A stretch of 33,366 nucleotides of DNA from Clostridium sp. (GCF_021443865.1 NZ_JABUTB010000007.1:36656-70021), one strand, 5' to 3'. Positions 8,405-17,573 are shown, counted from the stretch's first letter. Made by a program: numbers and translations. Notes: generated by a model from the letters alone, not told the origin.

Positions 8405-11188
8405 ATGGGACAATATACATTAGATTTAGAAAATTATGCAAGTATTATAAGGAAGGTAGGAGCTGAAGGTTGCGTCCTATTAAAAAATGATGATAATGCT
8501 CTTCCCCTTAGAAATAATGATAAGGTAGCTGTATTTGGAAGAATTGCTTTTAATTATTATAAAAGTGGACTTGGTTCAGGGGGTCTTGTAAATACAAGAT
8601 ATGTAGTTAGCATTTTAGATGCTCTAAGAGATAATAAAGATATTACTTTAGATGAAGAATTACTAAAAGTATATGAGGAATGGATTAAAGAAAATCCTTA
8701 TGATGAAGGCAAGGGCTGGGGAAATGTACCTTGGTCTCAAAAGGAAATGAAGCTTGAAGATTCAGTAGTACAAGCTGCATCTAATGCAGATATTGCATTA
8801 GTTATAATAGGTCGTACTGCAGGCGAAGATCAAGATAGCAAGAATGAGCCAGGAAGCTATCTTTTAACTGAAGAAGAAGAAATTATGATTGAAAAAGTTA
8901 CTAAGACATTTAAAAGAACAACTGTAATTTTAAATGTTGGTAATATTATAGATATGAAATGGGTAGATAAATATAATCCATCCTCTGTTCTTTATGTATG
9001 GCAAGGAGGACAAGAAGGAGGAAATGCTGTTGTTGATGTTTTAACAGGAAAGGTAAATCCATGTGGAAAATTAACAGATACTATTGCAAGAAATATTGAA
9101 GATTACCCATCAACTGAAAATTTTGGAGACATAGATAGAAATTATTATAAAGAAGATATCTATTTAGGATATCGTTACTTTGAAACTTTTGCAAAGGATA
9201 AAGTTATGTATCCCTTTGGATATGGATTATCTTACACTAACTTTGATGTTAAAGGGAAAATTTTAAAGGTAACAAGGGAAGAAGTGATAGTTGAAGCAAC
9301 TGTAAATAATACAGGAAATCTATCTGGAAAAGAAGTTGTACAAGTATATATAGAAGCACCACAAGGAAAACTTGGAAAACCATTAAGAGCCTTAGTTGGC
9401 TTTGCAAAAACTAATATAATTAATCCCCAGGGGACCAAAAAATTGGAAATAAAAATTCCTAAATATTATATGGCTTCTTATGATGATACTGGAATAACTG
9501 GATATAAGTCATGTTATGTATTAGAAGAAGGTTGTTACAAGGTTTATATTGGTTCAGATGTTAGAAGTGCAAAAATATCTGGAGAATATAATGAAGAATT
9601 TACTGTGTTAGAAAAGTTAGAAGAAGCATGTGCACCTACTGCTTCCTTTGAAAGATTTAAATTAACTCTTAATGAAGATGGAAGTCCTAAGACTATAATG
9701 GAAGATGTTCCTACAAGAACTATAAATCCATATAAAAGAATGGAAGAAAGAAGAGAAGAGGAAATTCCGTATACTGGAGATAAGGGTTACAAACTTGAAG
9801 ATGTATTTAATAAAAAGATAGATATAAATGATTTTGTTGCTCAATTAAGTGATGATGATTTAATTCATATCTTTAGAGGAGAGGGAATGTGCAGTCCTAA
9901 GGTTACACCAGGAACAGCAGCTGCCTTTGGTGGAGTTACAGATGAACTAAGAGGTTTTGGAATACCACTTGCATGTTGTGCTGATGGACCTTCAGGAATA
10001 CGTATGGATTGTGGAACAAAAGCCTGCTCACTGCCAAATGGAACAGCTTTAGGTTGCACCTTTAATATGGAATTAGTAGAAGAACTTTATGAAATGACAG
10101 GAAAAGAGATGAGAAAAAATAAGATAGATTCTCTTTTAGGACCAGGAATGAATATCCATAGAAACCCACTAAATGGACGTAATTTTGAATATATTTCAGA
10201 AGATCCATTATTAACAGGAAAAATAAGTTTAGCTCAAGTAAATGGTATGCAATCACAAGGTGTTTCTCCAACTGTTAAGCATTTCTGTGCTAATAACCAA
10301 GAAGTGTCTAGACACTATGCTGATTCAATAGTATCAGAAAGAGCTCTTCGTGAAATTTATTTAAAAGGATTTGAAATAGTTGTGAAAGAAGGTAATTTAC
10401 GTTCTGTTATGACTAGTTATGGGCCAGTAAATGGTATTTGGACTGCTGGAAATTATGATTTATGTACAACAATACTTAGAAAAGAGTGGGGCTTTGATGG
10501 CATAGTAATGTCAGATTGGTGGGCTAAATCAAATATAGAAGGCGCAAAGGCTACAAAGGAAAATAAGTACCCTATGGTAATGGCACAAAATGATTTATAT
10601 ATGTGTGTATCAGATTCAAAATTAAATCCTGAAAATGATAATGTTAAAGAGGCTTTAGAAAATGGTGATTTAAAGAGAAGTGACTTACAAAGAAATGCAA
10701 AAAATATTTTAAACTTTATAATGAAGTCACCAGCAATTCTACATGAACTAAATCTTATTAGTAAAGAAGAATTAAATGAAATTAATGAAAAAGATGAAGA
10801 TGATTTTGCAATAGAAAATATAGTTTATTATAAAGCTGATAAAGAAACTAATAATATTGTTATTGATGGAAAAGTATTTAAACGTAGTAAAGGCAATTCA
10901 GAGATTTTTGGTATTTCTGTTAATGAATATGGAGTATATGACATTTCAATAAAAATGAAATCAGATCAAGGTACACTAGCACAATTACCTTTATCTATTT
11001 ATTATGATAATGCTTTAAAATATACTATTACTATTAGAGGAACAGAAGGAGAGTTCGTTACAGAAACTAGAGATTTAGGATTTATTTTCGGAAATAATCA
11101 CTATATTAAGTTGTATTTTGGAGCAAATGGCTTAGAGATAGATAATATTACTATTACTCTTAAAGAAAAAGTTAAGATTAATTTTTAA
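8405..11188 (+). CDS. Glycoside hydrolase family 3 beta-glucosidase, permuted domain order
   Basis: This 927-residue enzyme probably removes non-reducing beta-glucose from imported glucosides. No signal peptide is visible, so it is cytoplasmic. The domain order is reversed relative to most GH3 enzymes: first the alpha/beta C-domain (GAEGCVLLKNDDNALPL; likely acid/base E141 in AGEDQD), then a fibronectin III-like domain (about residues 275-400, PFGYGLSYTNF at its start), then the TIM-barrel domain (about 480-760) with KHFCANN (625-631) and nucleophile D704 in VMSDWW. The same permutation is known in Ruminococcus albus and Butyrivibrio beta-glucosidases. About 120 C-terminal residues form a further beta-rich region that could bind carbohydrate. 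The ribosome binding site TGGAGGA precedes the ATG. A terminator follows at 11214-11247. Exact substrate is unknown. Confidence 0.88.
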   Translation: MGQYTLDLENYASIIRKVGAEGCVLLKNDDNALPLRNNDKVAVFGRIAFNYYKSGLGSGGLVNTRYVVSILDALRDNKDITLDEELLKVYEEWIKENPYDEGKGWGNVPWSQKEMKLEDSVVQAASNADIALVIIGRTAGEDQDSKNEPGSYLLTEEEEIMIEKVTKTFKRTTVILNVGNIIDMKWVDKYNPSSVLYVWQGGQEGGNAVVDVLTGKVNPCGKLTDTIARNIEDYPSTENFGDIDRNYYKEDIYLGYRYFETFAKDKVMYPFGYGLSYTNFDVKGKILKVTREEVIVEATVNNTGNLSGKEVVQVYIEAPQGKLGKPLRALVGFAKTNIINPQGTKKLEIKIPKYYMASYDDTGITGYKSCYVLEEGCYKVYIGSDVRSAKISGEYNEEFTVLEKLEEACAPTASFERFKLTLNEDGSPKTIMEDVPTRTINPYKRMEERREEEIPYTGDKGYKLEDVFNKKIDINDFVAQLSDDDLIHIFRGEGMCSPKVTPGTAAAFGGVTDELRGFGIPLACCADGPSGIRMDCGTKACSLPNGTALGCTFNMELVEELYEMTGKEMRKNKIDSLLGPGMNIHRNPLNGRNFEYISEDPLLTGKISLAQVNGMQSQGVSPTVKHFCANNQEVSRHYADSIVSERALREIYLKGFEIVVKEGNLRSVMTSYGPVNGIWTAGNYDLCTTILRKEWGFDGIVMSDWWAKSNIEGAKATKENKYPMVMAQNDLYMCVSDSKLNPENDNVKEALENGDLKRSDLQRNAKNILNFIMKSPAILHELNLISKEELNEINEKDEDDFAIENIVYYKADKETNNIVIDGKVFKRSKGNSEIFGISVNEYGVYDISIKMKSDQGTLAQLPLSIYYDNALKYTITIRGTEGEFVTETRDLGFIFGNNHYIKLYFGANGLEIDNITITLKEKVKINF

Positions 11189-11213
11189 TAAATTGAAATA
11201 AAATTTTAAAATT

Positions 11214-11247
11214 ATAACAGAGTCTAATAAATTGACTCTGTTATTTT
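11214..11247 (+). terminator. Rho-independent terminator after the beta-glucosidase gene
   Basis: A perfect 11-bp stem, ATAACAGAGTC (11214-11224) with GACTCTGTTAT (11234-11244), has a 9-nt loop and is followed by a short T run. Confidence 0.88.
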
Positions 11248-11315
11248 AGTTATAGTATTATTAATAGGATAAAAATATATATTATAATTTTTACAAATAG
11301 GAAGGATATTTTACT

Positions 11316-11999
11316 TTGAGAATAAATAAACTATTAAGCAACTATGGATATTGCTCAAGAAAAGAAGTAAGTAGATTAATTGAGGATAAAAGAATAATTG
11401 TTAATGGAAAGCTATGCGAGCAAGGTCAATGGGTGGAAGAAACTGATTATATATTATTAGATGGAGAAAAAGTTAAACAAAAGGATAGGGTATATATAGC
11501 CTTAAATAAACCTAGGGGAATAGTTTGCACTTCATCAAGAGAAGTAAAGGATAATATAATTGATTTTCTTAATTATAAGGATTATGTTTTTCCAGTTGGT
11601 CGTCTAGATAAGGATTCAGAGGGACTTATATTAATGACTAATGATGGGGATGTTGCTAATAAAATATTATCTTCAGAAAGTTATCATGAAAAAGAATATA
11701 CAGTGACATTAGATAAGAATTTTGATGATGAGTTTATTTATAATATGTCAAAGGGAGTTAATATATTAGATACAGTTACAAGACCTTGTAAGGTAACAAG
11801 AATAAATGATAATACATTTAACATAATATTAACTCAAGGCTTAAATAGACAAATAAGAAGAATGTGTAAGGTCTTTGGGTATAATGTTATTAAATTAGAA
11901 AGAATAAGGATAGTCAGTGTACTTTTAGAGGGAATAGAAGTTGGAAACTGGAGAGAGTTAACTAAAGAAGAAATAGAAAGTTTAATGGAAATAAGCTAG
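11316..11999 (+). CDS. 23S rRNA pseudouridine synthase, RluF/RluB family
   Basis: This 227-residue RNA-modifying enzyme has an N-terminal S4 RNA-binding domain (about residues 1-60, INKLLSNYGYCSRKEVSRLI) and an RsuA/RluB/E/F catalytic domain with PVGRLDKDSEGLILMTNDG. D98 is the catalytic aspartate. The motif GLNRQIRRMCKVFGYNVIKLERIRI is typical of RluF-like enzymes that modify helix 69/74-region uridines of 23S rRNA. The start is TTG at 11316, with AGGAAGGA 9 nt upstream and the S4 domain beginning at once. It stands alone between two terminators, and the second overlaps its stop codon. Confidence 0.88.
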   Translation: MRINKLLSNYGYCSRKEVSRLIEDKRIIVNGKLCEQGQWVEETDYILLDGEKVKQKDRVYIALNKPRGIVCTSSREVKDNIIDFLNYKDYVFPVGRLDKDSEGLILMTNDGDVANKILSSESYHEKEYTVTLDKNFDDEFIYNMSKGVNILDTVTRPCKVTRINDNTFNIILTQGLNRQIRRMCKVFGYNVIKLERIRIVSVLLEGIEVGNWRELTKEEIESLMEIS

Positions 12000-12031
12000 T
12001 ATTACCAAAAGTTATACTAGCTTATTTTTTT
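11991..12031 (+). terminator. Rho-independent terminator overlapping the stop of the pseudouridine synthase gene
   Basis: ATAAGCTAGTAT (11991-12002) pairs perfectly with ATACTAGCTTAT (12014-12025), followed by seven T. The stop codon TAG lies inside the 5' arm, so the 3' UTR is minimal. Confidence 0.9.
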
Positions 12032-12053
12032 ACATAAAATAAGACTTTTTAAT

Positions 12054-12094
12054 TGGTATACTTTAATAGCATTTTTTTGTGGCTTTCATATAAT
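12054..12094 (+). promoter_or_regulatory. Candidate promoter region of the amido synthetase cluster
   Basis: Two -10-like elements follow the preceding terminator: an extended -10 TGGTATACT (12054-12062) and a consensus TATAAT (12089-12094). Neither has a good -35. If the second is used, transcription would begin near 12101, after the ATG at 12099, and the protein would start at a later methionine. Confidence 0.35.
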
Positions 12095-12098
12095 ATCT

Positions 12099-13811
12099 AT
12101 GGAAAATAATCATAGGATGTGTAGAAATATGTCCATTGTAAGCAAAGCTCTTTATAGGACAATGATTGGTTGTGGAGGAATATTAGAAAAGAATTTTAAT
12201 AAGCAAACTAAAAACTTTAAGAAAGTAAACAATGATGTACTATTTAATATTTTAAAGAAAAACGCTAGTAGTGAAATAGGTAAAAAACATAAGTTTAAAG
12301 AAATACTTTCAATAGAGGATTATAAGTCAAAGCTACCATTAACAGAATACTCTTTTTATGAAAATTATATTGAACGTATGGCAAGTGGAGAGAAAAATAT
12401 TTTAATAACAAAAAAAGTTGAATATTTTGGGCATACTTCAGGAACTACAGGTAAGCAAAAATTAATTCCTGTAACAAAGGAAAGTAGGCTTAAAGCTTCA
12501 AAATATATGGCATTATTAATAAATAAATATGCATATAATATCTTTAAAGATAATTGGAATTACGGAAGAGGATTAATGATAGCTGATGTTGTTATGAGTA
12601 CTTATACAAAAGGGGGAACTCCTATTTGTTCAGCTACATCTGGAGGGATAAACAGTATTAAAAACTTTTTGCCTTATTTATATACTTCACCCTATGAAGT
12701 TATGAGCATTAAAGACAAGGAAGTATCTCTTTATTTGCATATACTCTTTGGATTATTAGAAAAGAATTTATTATTCATATCTGCAGTATTTATTTCAAAT
12801 GTTCTAGATTTATTAAGAGTTATGGAAAAGAATTCAGATGATTTAGTTAAGGATATAAGAAAGGGAAGATTAAGCAAAACACTAAATATTGATGAAGAAA
12901 CTAGAAAGACTTTAAATAAATATTTATCACCAAATGCAGCTAGAGCAGAGGAATTAGAAAGAGAATTTAAGAAGGGCTTTAATGGAATTTGTAAAAGAGT
13001 ATGGCCAAAACTTCAATATATTGCTTCTGTTACAGGAGCAAATTTTTCAATTTATAATGATGTAGTTGATTACTATTCTGGAAATATCCCTATATATTCT
13101 CCTTGTTATGCAGCATCAGAAGGAACTATGGGTATAAATCCATATGTTCTTAAGATGAGATATGTAATAATACCAGATACAATTTTTTATGAGTTTATAC
13201 CAGCAGAGGAGGTTGATAAAAAGGAACCTAGAACTCTTTCCTCTGAGGAATTAGAAATAGGAGAAAGCTACGAAATAGTTATTACCACCTATGCAGGACT
13301 TTATAGATATAGATTAGGAGATGTAGTTAAGGTAGTAGGTTTTTACAATAATTCACCAGAAATAGAATTTTTATACAGAAGAAATCAAGTATTAAACATG
13401 GTATCAGAAAAAACCACAGAGGAACATTTAACAAATGCCATTAAAAATACAAAGAATAAGCTTAATATTAATTTAGTAGATTACACTACAGTAACAGATA
13501 ATTTAATAACCCCAGGCAGATATAAATTTTACTTTGAAGTTAAAGGAAAGATTTCAAAAGATGATGTTAGGAAGATGGAAATCACCTTAGATAAAGAGCT
13601 TAGAAATTGTAATTTAGCCTATAACAGATTTAGAAATAAAAATGGACTAGCTATGCCTAAGATAATAATAGTGGAAGAGGGAACCTTTAATAAAGTTAAG
13701 GAGTTTCTATTTAAAAAGGGAATTTCAAAAAATCAAATTAAAATACCAAGAGTAGTTACTACAAATAAAAATATTCTACAAGTAATTGAAGGAAATAAGG
13801 TGTATTATTAG
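12099..13811 (+). CDS. Plant-GH3-like acyl-acid amido synthetase (auxin-responsive GH3 family)
   Basis: This protein of up to 570 residues belongs to the GH3 family of the acyl-adenylate superfamily (not glycoside hydrolase family 3). Plant members activate carboxylic acids such as indole-acetate or jasmonate with ATP and join them to amino acids. The ATP motif TSGTTGK is at residues 113-119, followed by the expected Lys and LIP. The family hallmark GLYRYRLGD is at residues 400-408, with GF shortly after. Substrates of clostridial homologues are unknown to me. The start is uncertain: the ATG at 12099 lacks a Shine-Dalgarno sequence, and ATGs at 12117 and 12129 are alternatives, the latter preceded by AGG. 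The SDR gene follows after 58 nt with no terminator, suggesting one operon. Confidence 0.8.
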   Translation: MENNHRMCRNMSIVSKALYRTMIGCGGILEKNFNKQTKNFKKVNNDVLFNILKKNASSEIGKKHKFKEILSIEDYKSKLPLTEYSFYENYIERMASGEKNILITKKVEYFGHTSGTTGKQKLIPVTKESRLKASKYMALLINKYAYNIFKDNWNYGRGLMIADVVMSTYTKGGTPICSATSGGINSIKNFLPYLYTSPYEVMSIKDKEVSLYLHILFGLLEKNLLFISAVFISNVLDLLRVMEKNSDDLVKDIRKGRLSKTLNIDEETRKTLNKYLSPNAARAEELEREFKKGFNGICKRVWPKLQYIASVTGANFSIYNDVVDYYSGNIPIYSPCYAASEGTMGINPYVLKMRYVIIPDTIFYEFIPAEEVDKKEPRTLSSEELEIGESYEIVITTYAGLYRYRLGDVVKVVGFYNNSPEIEFLYRRNQVLNMVSEKTTEEHLTNAIKNTKNKLNINLVDYTTVTDNLITPGRYKFYFEVKGKISKDDVRKMEITLDKELRNCNLAYNRFRNKNGLAMPKIIIVEEGTFNKVKEFLFKKGISKNQIKIPRVVTTNKNILQVIEGNKVYY

Positions 13812-13869
13812 ATATTATAGGTAATATTTATAATATATACCAAATTAAAAGGGCGAAGGGGTTTTTAAA

Positions 13870-14661
13870 ATGAAGAATGTAGTAATAACAGGAAGTACTC
13901 GTGGGTTAGGTTTTGAAATGGCTAAGAAATTTTTAGAACTTGGGTGTAATGTAACTATTTCTGGCTCAAAGCCTGAATCATTTAATAGTACAAGGGAAAA
14001 GCTTAAGGGGTTTGAGTATAAATATACTTATATTCCTTGTAATGTTACAAATAAAGAAGAGCTTAGAAATTTATGGGCAAAATCAGTTGATAAATGGGGC
14101 TGTGTAGATATTTGGATTAACAATGCAGGGCAAAATTCTCCTCGTGAATTTCTTTGGGATACACCAGATGAGTATATTGATGCAGTTGTAGATACCAATA
14201 TTAAAGGTATTATGTATGGGTGTAAAATTGCTGTGGAAAATATGATTAAGCAGGGGCATGGTCAAATATGGAATATGGAAGGCTTAGGTTCAAATGATAT
14301 TATTATTGAACAAACTATTCTATATGGTACTTCCAAACGTGCACTTACTTATTTTACAAAGGCATTAGCTAAGGAATTAAAGGATTCTGCTATTAAGGTA
14401 GGAAGACTATCACCTGGAATGATGCTTACTGATTTTATTACAAAATCACCTACTGGTGAGCCTTCTTCTGTTGTAGAAGATGATAAATTTAGAAAGATTT
14501 TTAATACTCTTGCAGATAAACCAGAAACAGTAGCTGAATTTTTAGTTCCTAAAATTATTAGTAATAAAAAGCAGGATGCCCATATAGTTTGGCTTACAAA
14601 TATGAAATCAGCTAAAAGATTTATGATGTCTCCTTTTAAGAAGAGAGAGCTTTTAAAATAG
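13870..14661 (+). CDS. SDR family oxidoreductase resembling chlorophyll b reductase (NYC1/NOL type)
   Basis: This 263-residue Rossmann-fold NAD(P)-dependent dehydrogenase has the cofactor motif TGSTRGLG (residues 7-14), NNAG (84-87) and catalytic Y152 and K156 in YGTSK. The serine nearest the catalytic position is S141, 11 residues before the Tyr rather than the usual 13. That spacing, the text MEGLGS, RLSPGMMLTDF and a tail with AEFLVP recall plant NYC1/NOL SDRs, from memory. It presumably reduces a carbonyl or oxidises an alcohol on the intermediate handled by its neighbours. A chlorophyll substrate is implausible here. It lies between the amido synthetase and an FAD oxidoreductase; the gap to the latter is 119 nt with no terminator. 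GGGCGAAGGGG is a strong ribosome binding site. Confidence 0.85.
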   Translation: MKNVVITGSTRGLGFEMAKKFLELGCNVTISGSKPESFNSTREKLKGFEYKYTYIPCNVTNKEELRNLWAKSVDKWGCVDIWINNAGQNSPREFLWDTPDEYIDAVVDTNIKGIMYGCKIAVENMIKQGHGQIWNMEGLGSNDIIIEQTILYGTSKRALTYFTKALAKELKDSAIKVGRLSPGMMLTDFITKSPTGEPSSVVEDDKFRKIFNTLADKPETVAEFLVPKIISNKKQDAHIVWLTNMKSAKRFMMSPFKKRELLK

Positions 14662-14780
14662 ATATAAAAATTAATAAAGAATAAATTTACTATACTTTTA
14701 TATTATATTTAATATTTTCTAAAGCTTACGAATAAGATTATTAATAGAATAATTAATTATAAATTAAGGCGGAATATATT

Positions 14781-16640
14781 ATGTATGATGTAATTATTAT
14801 AGGAGCTGGATTATCAGGACTTACAGCAGCAGCTTTATTAGCAAAAAGAAATTTAAAGGTTTGCCTAGTGGAAGCTCAATATAAACCTGGTGGTTCTTGT
14901 GGTATTTTCAAAAGAGGAGATGTTGTATTTGAGCAAGGTGCAGCAATGATATATGGATTTAATGATAAAGGTTTTAGTCCTCATAGGTTTGTTTTTAATG
15001 CTCTAGAAGAGCCAATAGATATATTAAAGCATGATGCGTTATATGCTATTAATTTTGGAGAACATAGAATAATTTTTCATGAAGATATAGATAAGTTTAT
15101 TGAAGAATTAGTAAAGGTATTTCCAAAAGAAAGAGAGAACTTTAAAAGATTTTATAGTGATTTATCAAAGAGATATTTAAAGATAATAGCAGAAGATCCA
15201 AAGTTCACAACACCAGATGCAATGAAAAAAGAAAAGGGATTAAAATCTTTATTAAAACATCCAATTGAATACATTAGGTTTTTAGGATATATGAACAAAA
15301 ATACAGAAAGTATTTTAAAAAAATATTTTAAAGATCCAGAGGTATTTAATTTATTTGATAAGTTAACCTCTACATACTGTTATACAAATGTTAAAGAAAC
15401 ACCAGCAATATTATCTTCCATTATGTTTGTAGATAATCATTTTGGTGGTAGTTATTATCCAGCAGGCTCCACATTAAATTTAGTTGGTAAGCTTGAAAAG
15501 GTAATAGAAGAGCATAAGGGAGAAATCATATATAACAGAGAAGTAGAGAAAATAATAGTGGAAAATAACACAGCTACAAAAGTACAGATAGATAATGGGG
15601 AATTATTAAGTGCTAAATATATTATAAATTCAGGTAATGTCTGGAACTTATATAATAAGCTATTGAAGTATGATACTACTATAGAAATTAAAAGCTTAGT
15701 AAATAATTTAGAGCCATCATATCCATCAGTAGTAATATTTGCTCTTGTGAAAAAAGAAGTTATTCCAAAGGGGACATTGCCAATTGAAATGCTAATTGCT
15801 GATAAAGATAGATTAGATGAAGGTGAAATTACTGTATATATTTTAAGTATAGATGATAAAACCCTTTGTAATGAAGAGTATCATACAATTATGGCTATAG
15901 GACCTTCCTTTAGAATATGGCCAAAGGGCTTTAAAAATAACTATAAAACAGAAGAATACAAAGGCATGAAGGAAATAGAGAAAAATAGAATGCTAAATGT
16001 ATTAGAAAAAAGATTCCCTGGATTTAAAGAAGGTCTATGTCATGTAGAAATAAGCACTCCAACCACCTTAAATAGATATGTCTTAAAAGAGGGTGGAAGT
16101 GTAGCAGGACCTAAACAAAAATTAGGACAACACATGCTTAAGAGATTAAAGACACAAAGCCATATTAAAAACCTTTATAATTGTGGAGAATCGACTGTTA
16201 TGGGAACAGGAACTCCAGCAGTTACTATATCAGGAATAAGTGCTGCAAATCTTATATTAAGAGACTTAAAGTTAGAGGAATTTGAATATAAAGAAGGAAT
16301 GAAAAACTATGTAAATATAGTTAAAAAGCCATTTCAATATAGTCAAGTTAAAATAGGGAAAAATGAAAAAGAGGACAAGGTTGCAAAACTAGCTTTAGAA
16401 TGTGAATTTTGTGAAAAGCCTTTATGTGAAAGAAAATGTCCATATAAGATTTCCATAAGAGATATAAATAGAAGAGTTGCAGTAGGAAACTTTTATGGAG
16501 CAAAAAGAATATTAAAGTTTAATACTATTAATCCATGCTTAACTTGTGAAAGCAAATTATGTGAAGAAAATTGTATAAGGAATAGAAAATCTAAGGCAGT
16601 TAAAATAAATGAAATAAATACTAAGCTTGAGGAGCTATAA
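14781..16640 (+). CDS. CrtI/CRTISO-like FAD oxidoreductase fused to a two-cluster Fe-S domain
   Basis: This 619-residue protein has an N-terminal FAD-binding motif IIGAGLSGLTAAALL (GxGxxG at 8-13) and a body like phytoene desaturase, carotenoid isomerase and retinol saturase. The second FAD-contact region is GESTVMGTGTPAVTISG near residue 475. After about residue 530 comes an extra domain with two CxxCx4Cx3C motifs: C541, C544, C549, C553 and C586, C589, C594, C598. This resembles the N-terminal bis-[4Fe-4S] domain of glutamate synthase small subunit and dihydropyrimidine dehydrogenase, placed here at the C-terminus. The arrangement suggests electron exchange with ferredoxin or another carrier during saturation, desaturation or isomerisation of an unsaturated substrate. 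The stop is 3 nt from the ABC ATPase start, so the genes are probably coupled. Confidence 0.82.
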   Translation: MYDVIIIGAGLSGLTAAALLAKRNLKVCLVEAQYKPGGSCGIFKRGDVVFEQGAAMIYGFNDKGFSPHRFVFNALEEPIDILKHDALYAINFGEHRIIFHEDIDKFIEELVKVFPKERENFKRFYSDLSKRYLKIIAEDPKFTTPDAMKKEKGLKSLLKHPIEYIRFLGYMNKNTESILKKYFKDPEVFNLFDKLTSTYCYTNVKETPAILSSIMFVDNHFGGSYYPAGSTLNLVGKLEKVIEEHKGEIIYNREVEKIIVENNTATKVQIDNGELLSAKYIINSGNVWNLYNKLLKYDTTIEIKSLVNNLEPSYPSVVIFALVKKEVIPKGTLPIEMLIADKDRLDEGEITVYILSIDDKTLCNEEYHTIMAIGPSFRIWPKGFKNNYKTEEYKGMKEIEKNRMLNVLEKRFPGFKEGLCHVEISTPTTLNRYVLKEGGSVAGPKQKLGQHMLKRLKTQSHIKNLYNCGESTVMGTGTPAVTISGISAANLILRDLKLEEFEYKEGMKNYVNIVKKPFQYSQVKIGKNEKEDKVAKLALECEFCEKPLCERKCPYKISIRDINRRVAVGNFYGAKRILKFNTINPCLTCESKLCEENCIRNRKSKAVKINEINTKLEEL

Positions 16641-16643
16641 AAA

Positions 16644-17573
16644 ATGTACATTCTTCAAATTGAAAATCTCCATAAAAAATATAATGACTTAGAGGCTATT
16701 AAAGGTATAGATTTATCAATACAAAAGGGCGAAATATATGGCTTATTAGGTCCAAATGGAGCAGGGAAAAGTACCTTAATAAAGATTATTTCAGGTATTG
16801 AAGATATGACTTCAGGGAAAATAATATTTGAAGAAAAAGAAACTAATATTAATAAATATAAAAAGAATATTGGATTGTTACCTCAAGATATTGCAATCTA
16901 TGGTGATTTTACAGCTAGGGAAAATGTATCATTCTTTTGTTCATTATACGGCTATAAGGGAAAAGAATTAAAGAAAAGAGTAAATAAGGCTTTAGACTTT
17001 GTTGGTCTTTTAGATTTTCAAAATAAAAAGTCTAGTGAGTTTTCTGGGGGAATGAAGAGAAGATTAAATATGGCATGCTCCATAGCACATAATCCAAAGT
17101 TAATAATAATGGACGAGCCAACTGTAGGAATAGATCCGCAATCAAGAAATCATATCTTAGAATCAGTTAAAAAAATAAATGAAGAAGGAACTACGATAAT
17201 ATATACATCTCACTATATGGAAGAAATCGAAGAACTCTGCAATAATATTTCAATCATGGATAATGGAAAGATAATAGCTAAGGGAACAAAAGAAGCTTTA
17301 AAAGCTAATTTTATTAAAGAAAATATATGTACTATAAATCTTAAAAGAGAAATTTATAATATAAATAAACAACTTAATAGAATACAAGGCATAAAGAAAG
17401 TAGAAGTAAGGAATAAAGAAATAAAGTGTTACTACTCAAAAGATATTAATATCCTTCCTAATATAATGAACACCATATTTAATAATAATGGAATTATAGA
17501 AAGTATAAGAAGTGAAATACCAACATTAGAAAGTGTATTTTTACAGTTAACAGGAAAACAATTAAGAGATTGA
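16644..17573 (+). CDS. ABC exporter ATPase (CcmA/DrrA type)
   Basis: This 309-residue nucleotide-binding subunit has Walker A GPNGAGKST (residues 36-44), the Q-loop in LLPQDIAIYGDFTARENV, signature FSGGMKRRLN, Walker B LIIMDEPTVGID and switch His in YTSHYMEE. The C-terminal extension of about 90 residues is typical of drug, antibiotic and lipid exporters of this type. It begins 3 nt after the oxidoreductase stop, and its ribosome binding site (GAGGAGC) lies inside that gene. Two ABC-2 permeases follow, giving a complete exporter, presumably for the product of the upstream enzymes. Confidence 0.9.
   Translation: MYILQIENLHKKYNDLEAIKGIDLSIQKGEIYGLLGPNGAGKSTLIKIISGIEDMTSGKIIFEEKETNINKYKKNIGLLPQDIAIYGDFTARENVSFFCSLYGYKGKELKKRVNKALDFVGLLDFQNKKSSEFSGGMKRRLNMACSIAHNPKLIIMDEPTVGIDPQSRNHILESVKKINEEGTTIIYTSHYMEEIEELCNNISIMDNGKIIAKGTKEALKANFIKENICTINLKREIYNINKQLNRIQGIKKVEVRNKEIKCYYSKDINILPNIMNTIFNNNGIIESIRSEIPTLESVFLQLTGKQLRD

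Noticed and set aside
12099..13811. Auxin (indole-acetate) conjugation as the function of the GH3-family protein
   Set aside because: Family membership alone does not give the acyl substrate, and no auxin pathway gene is present.
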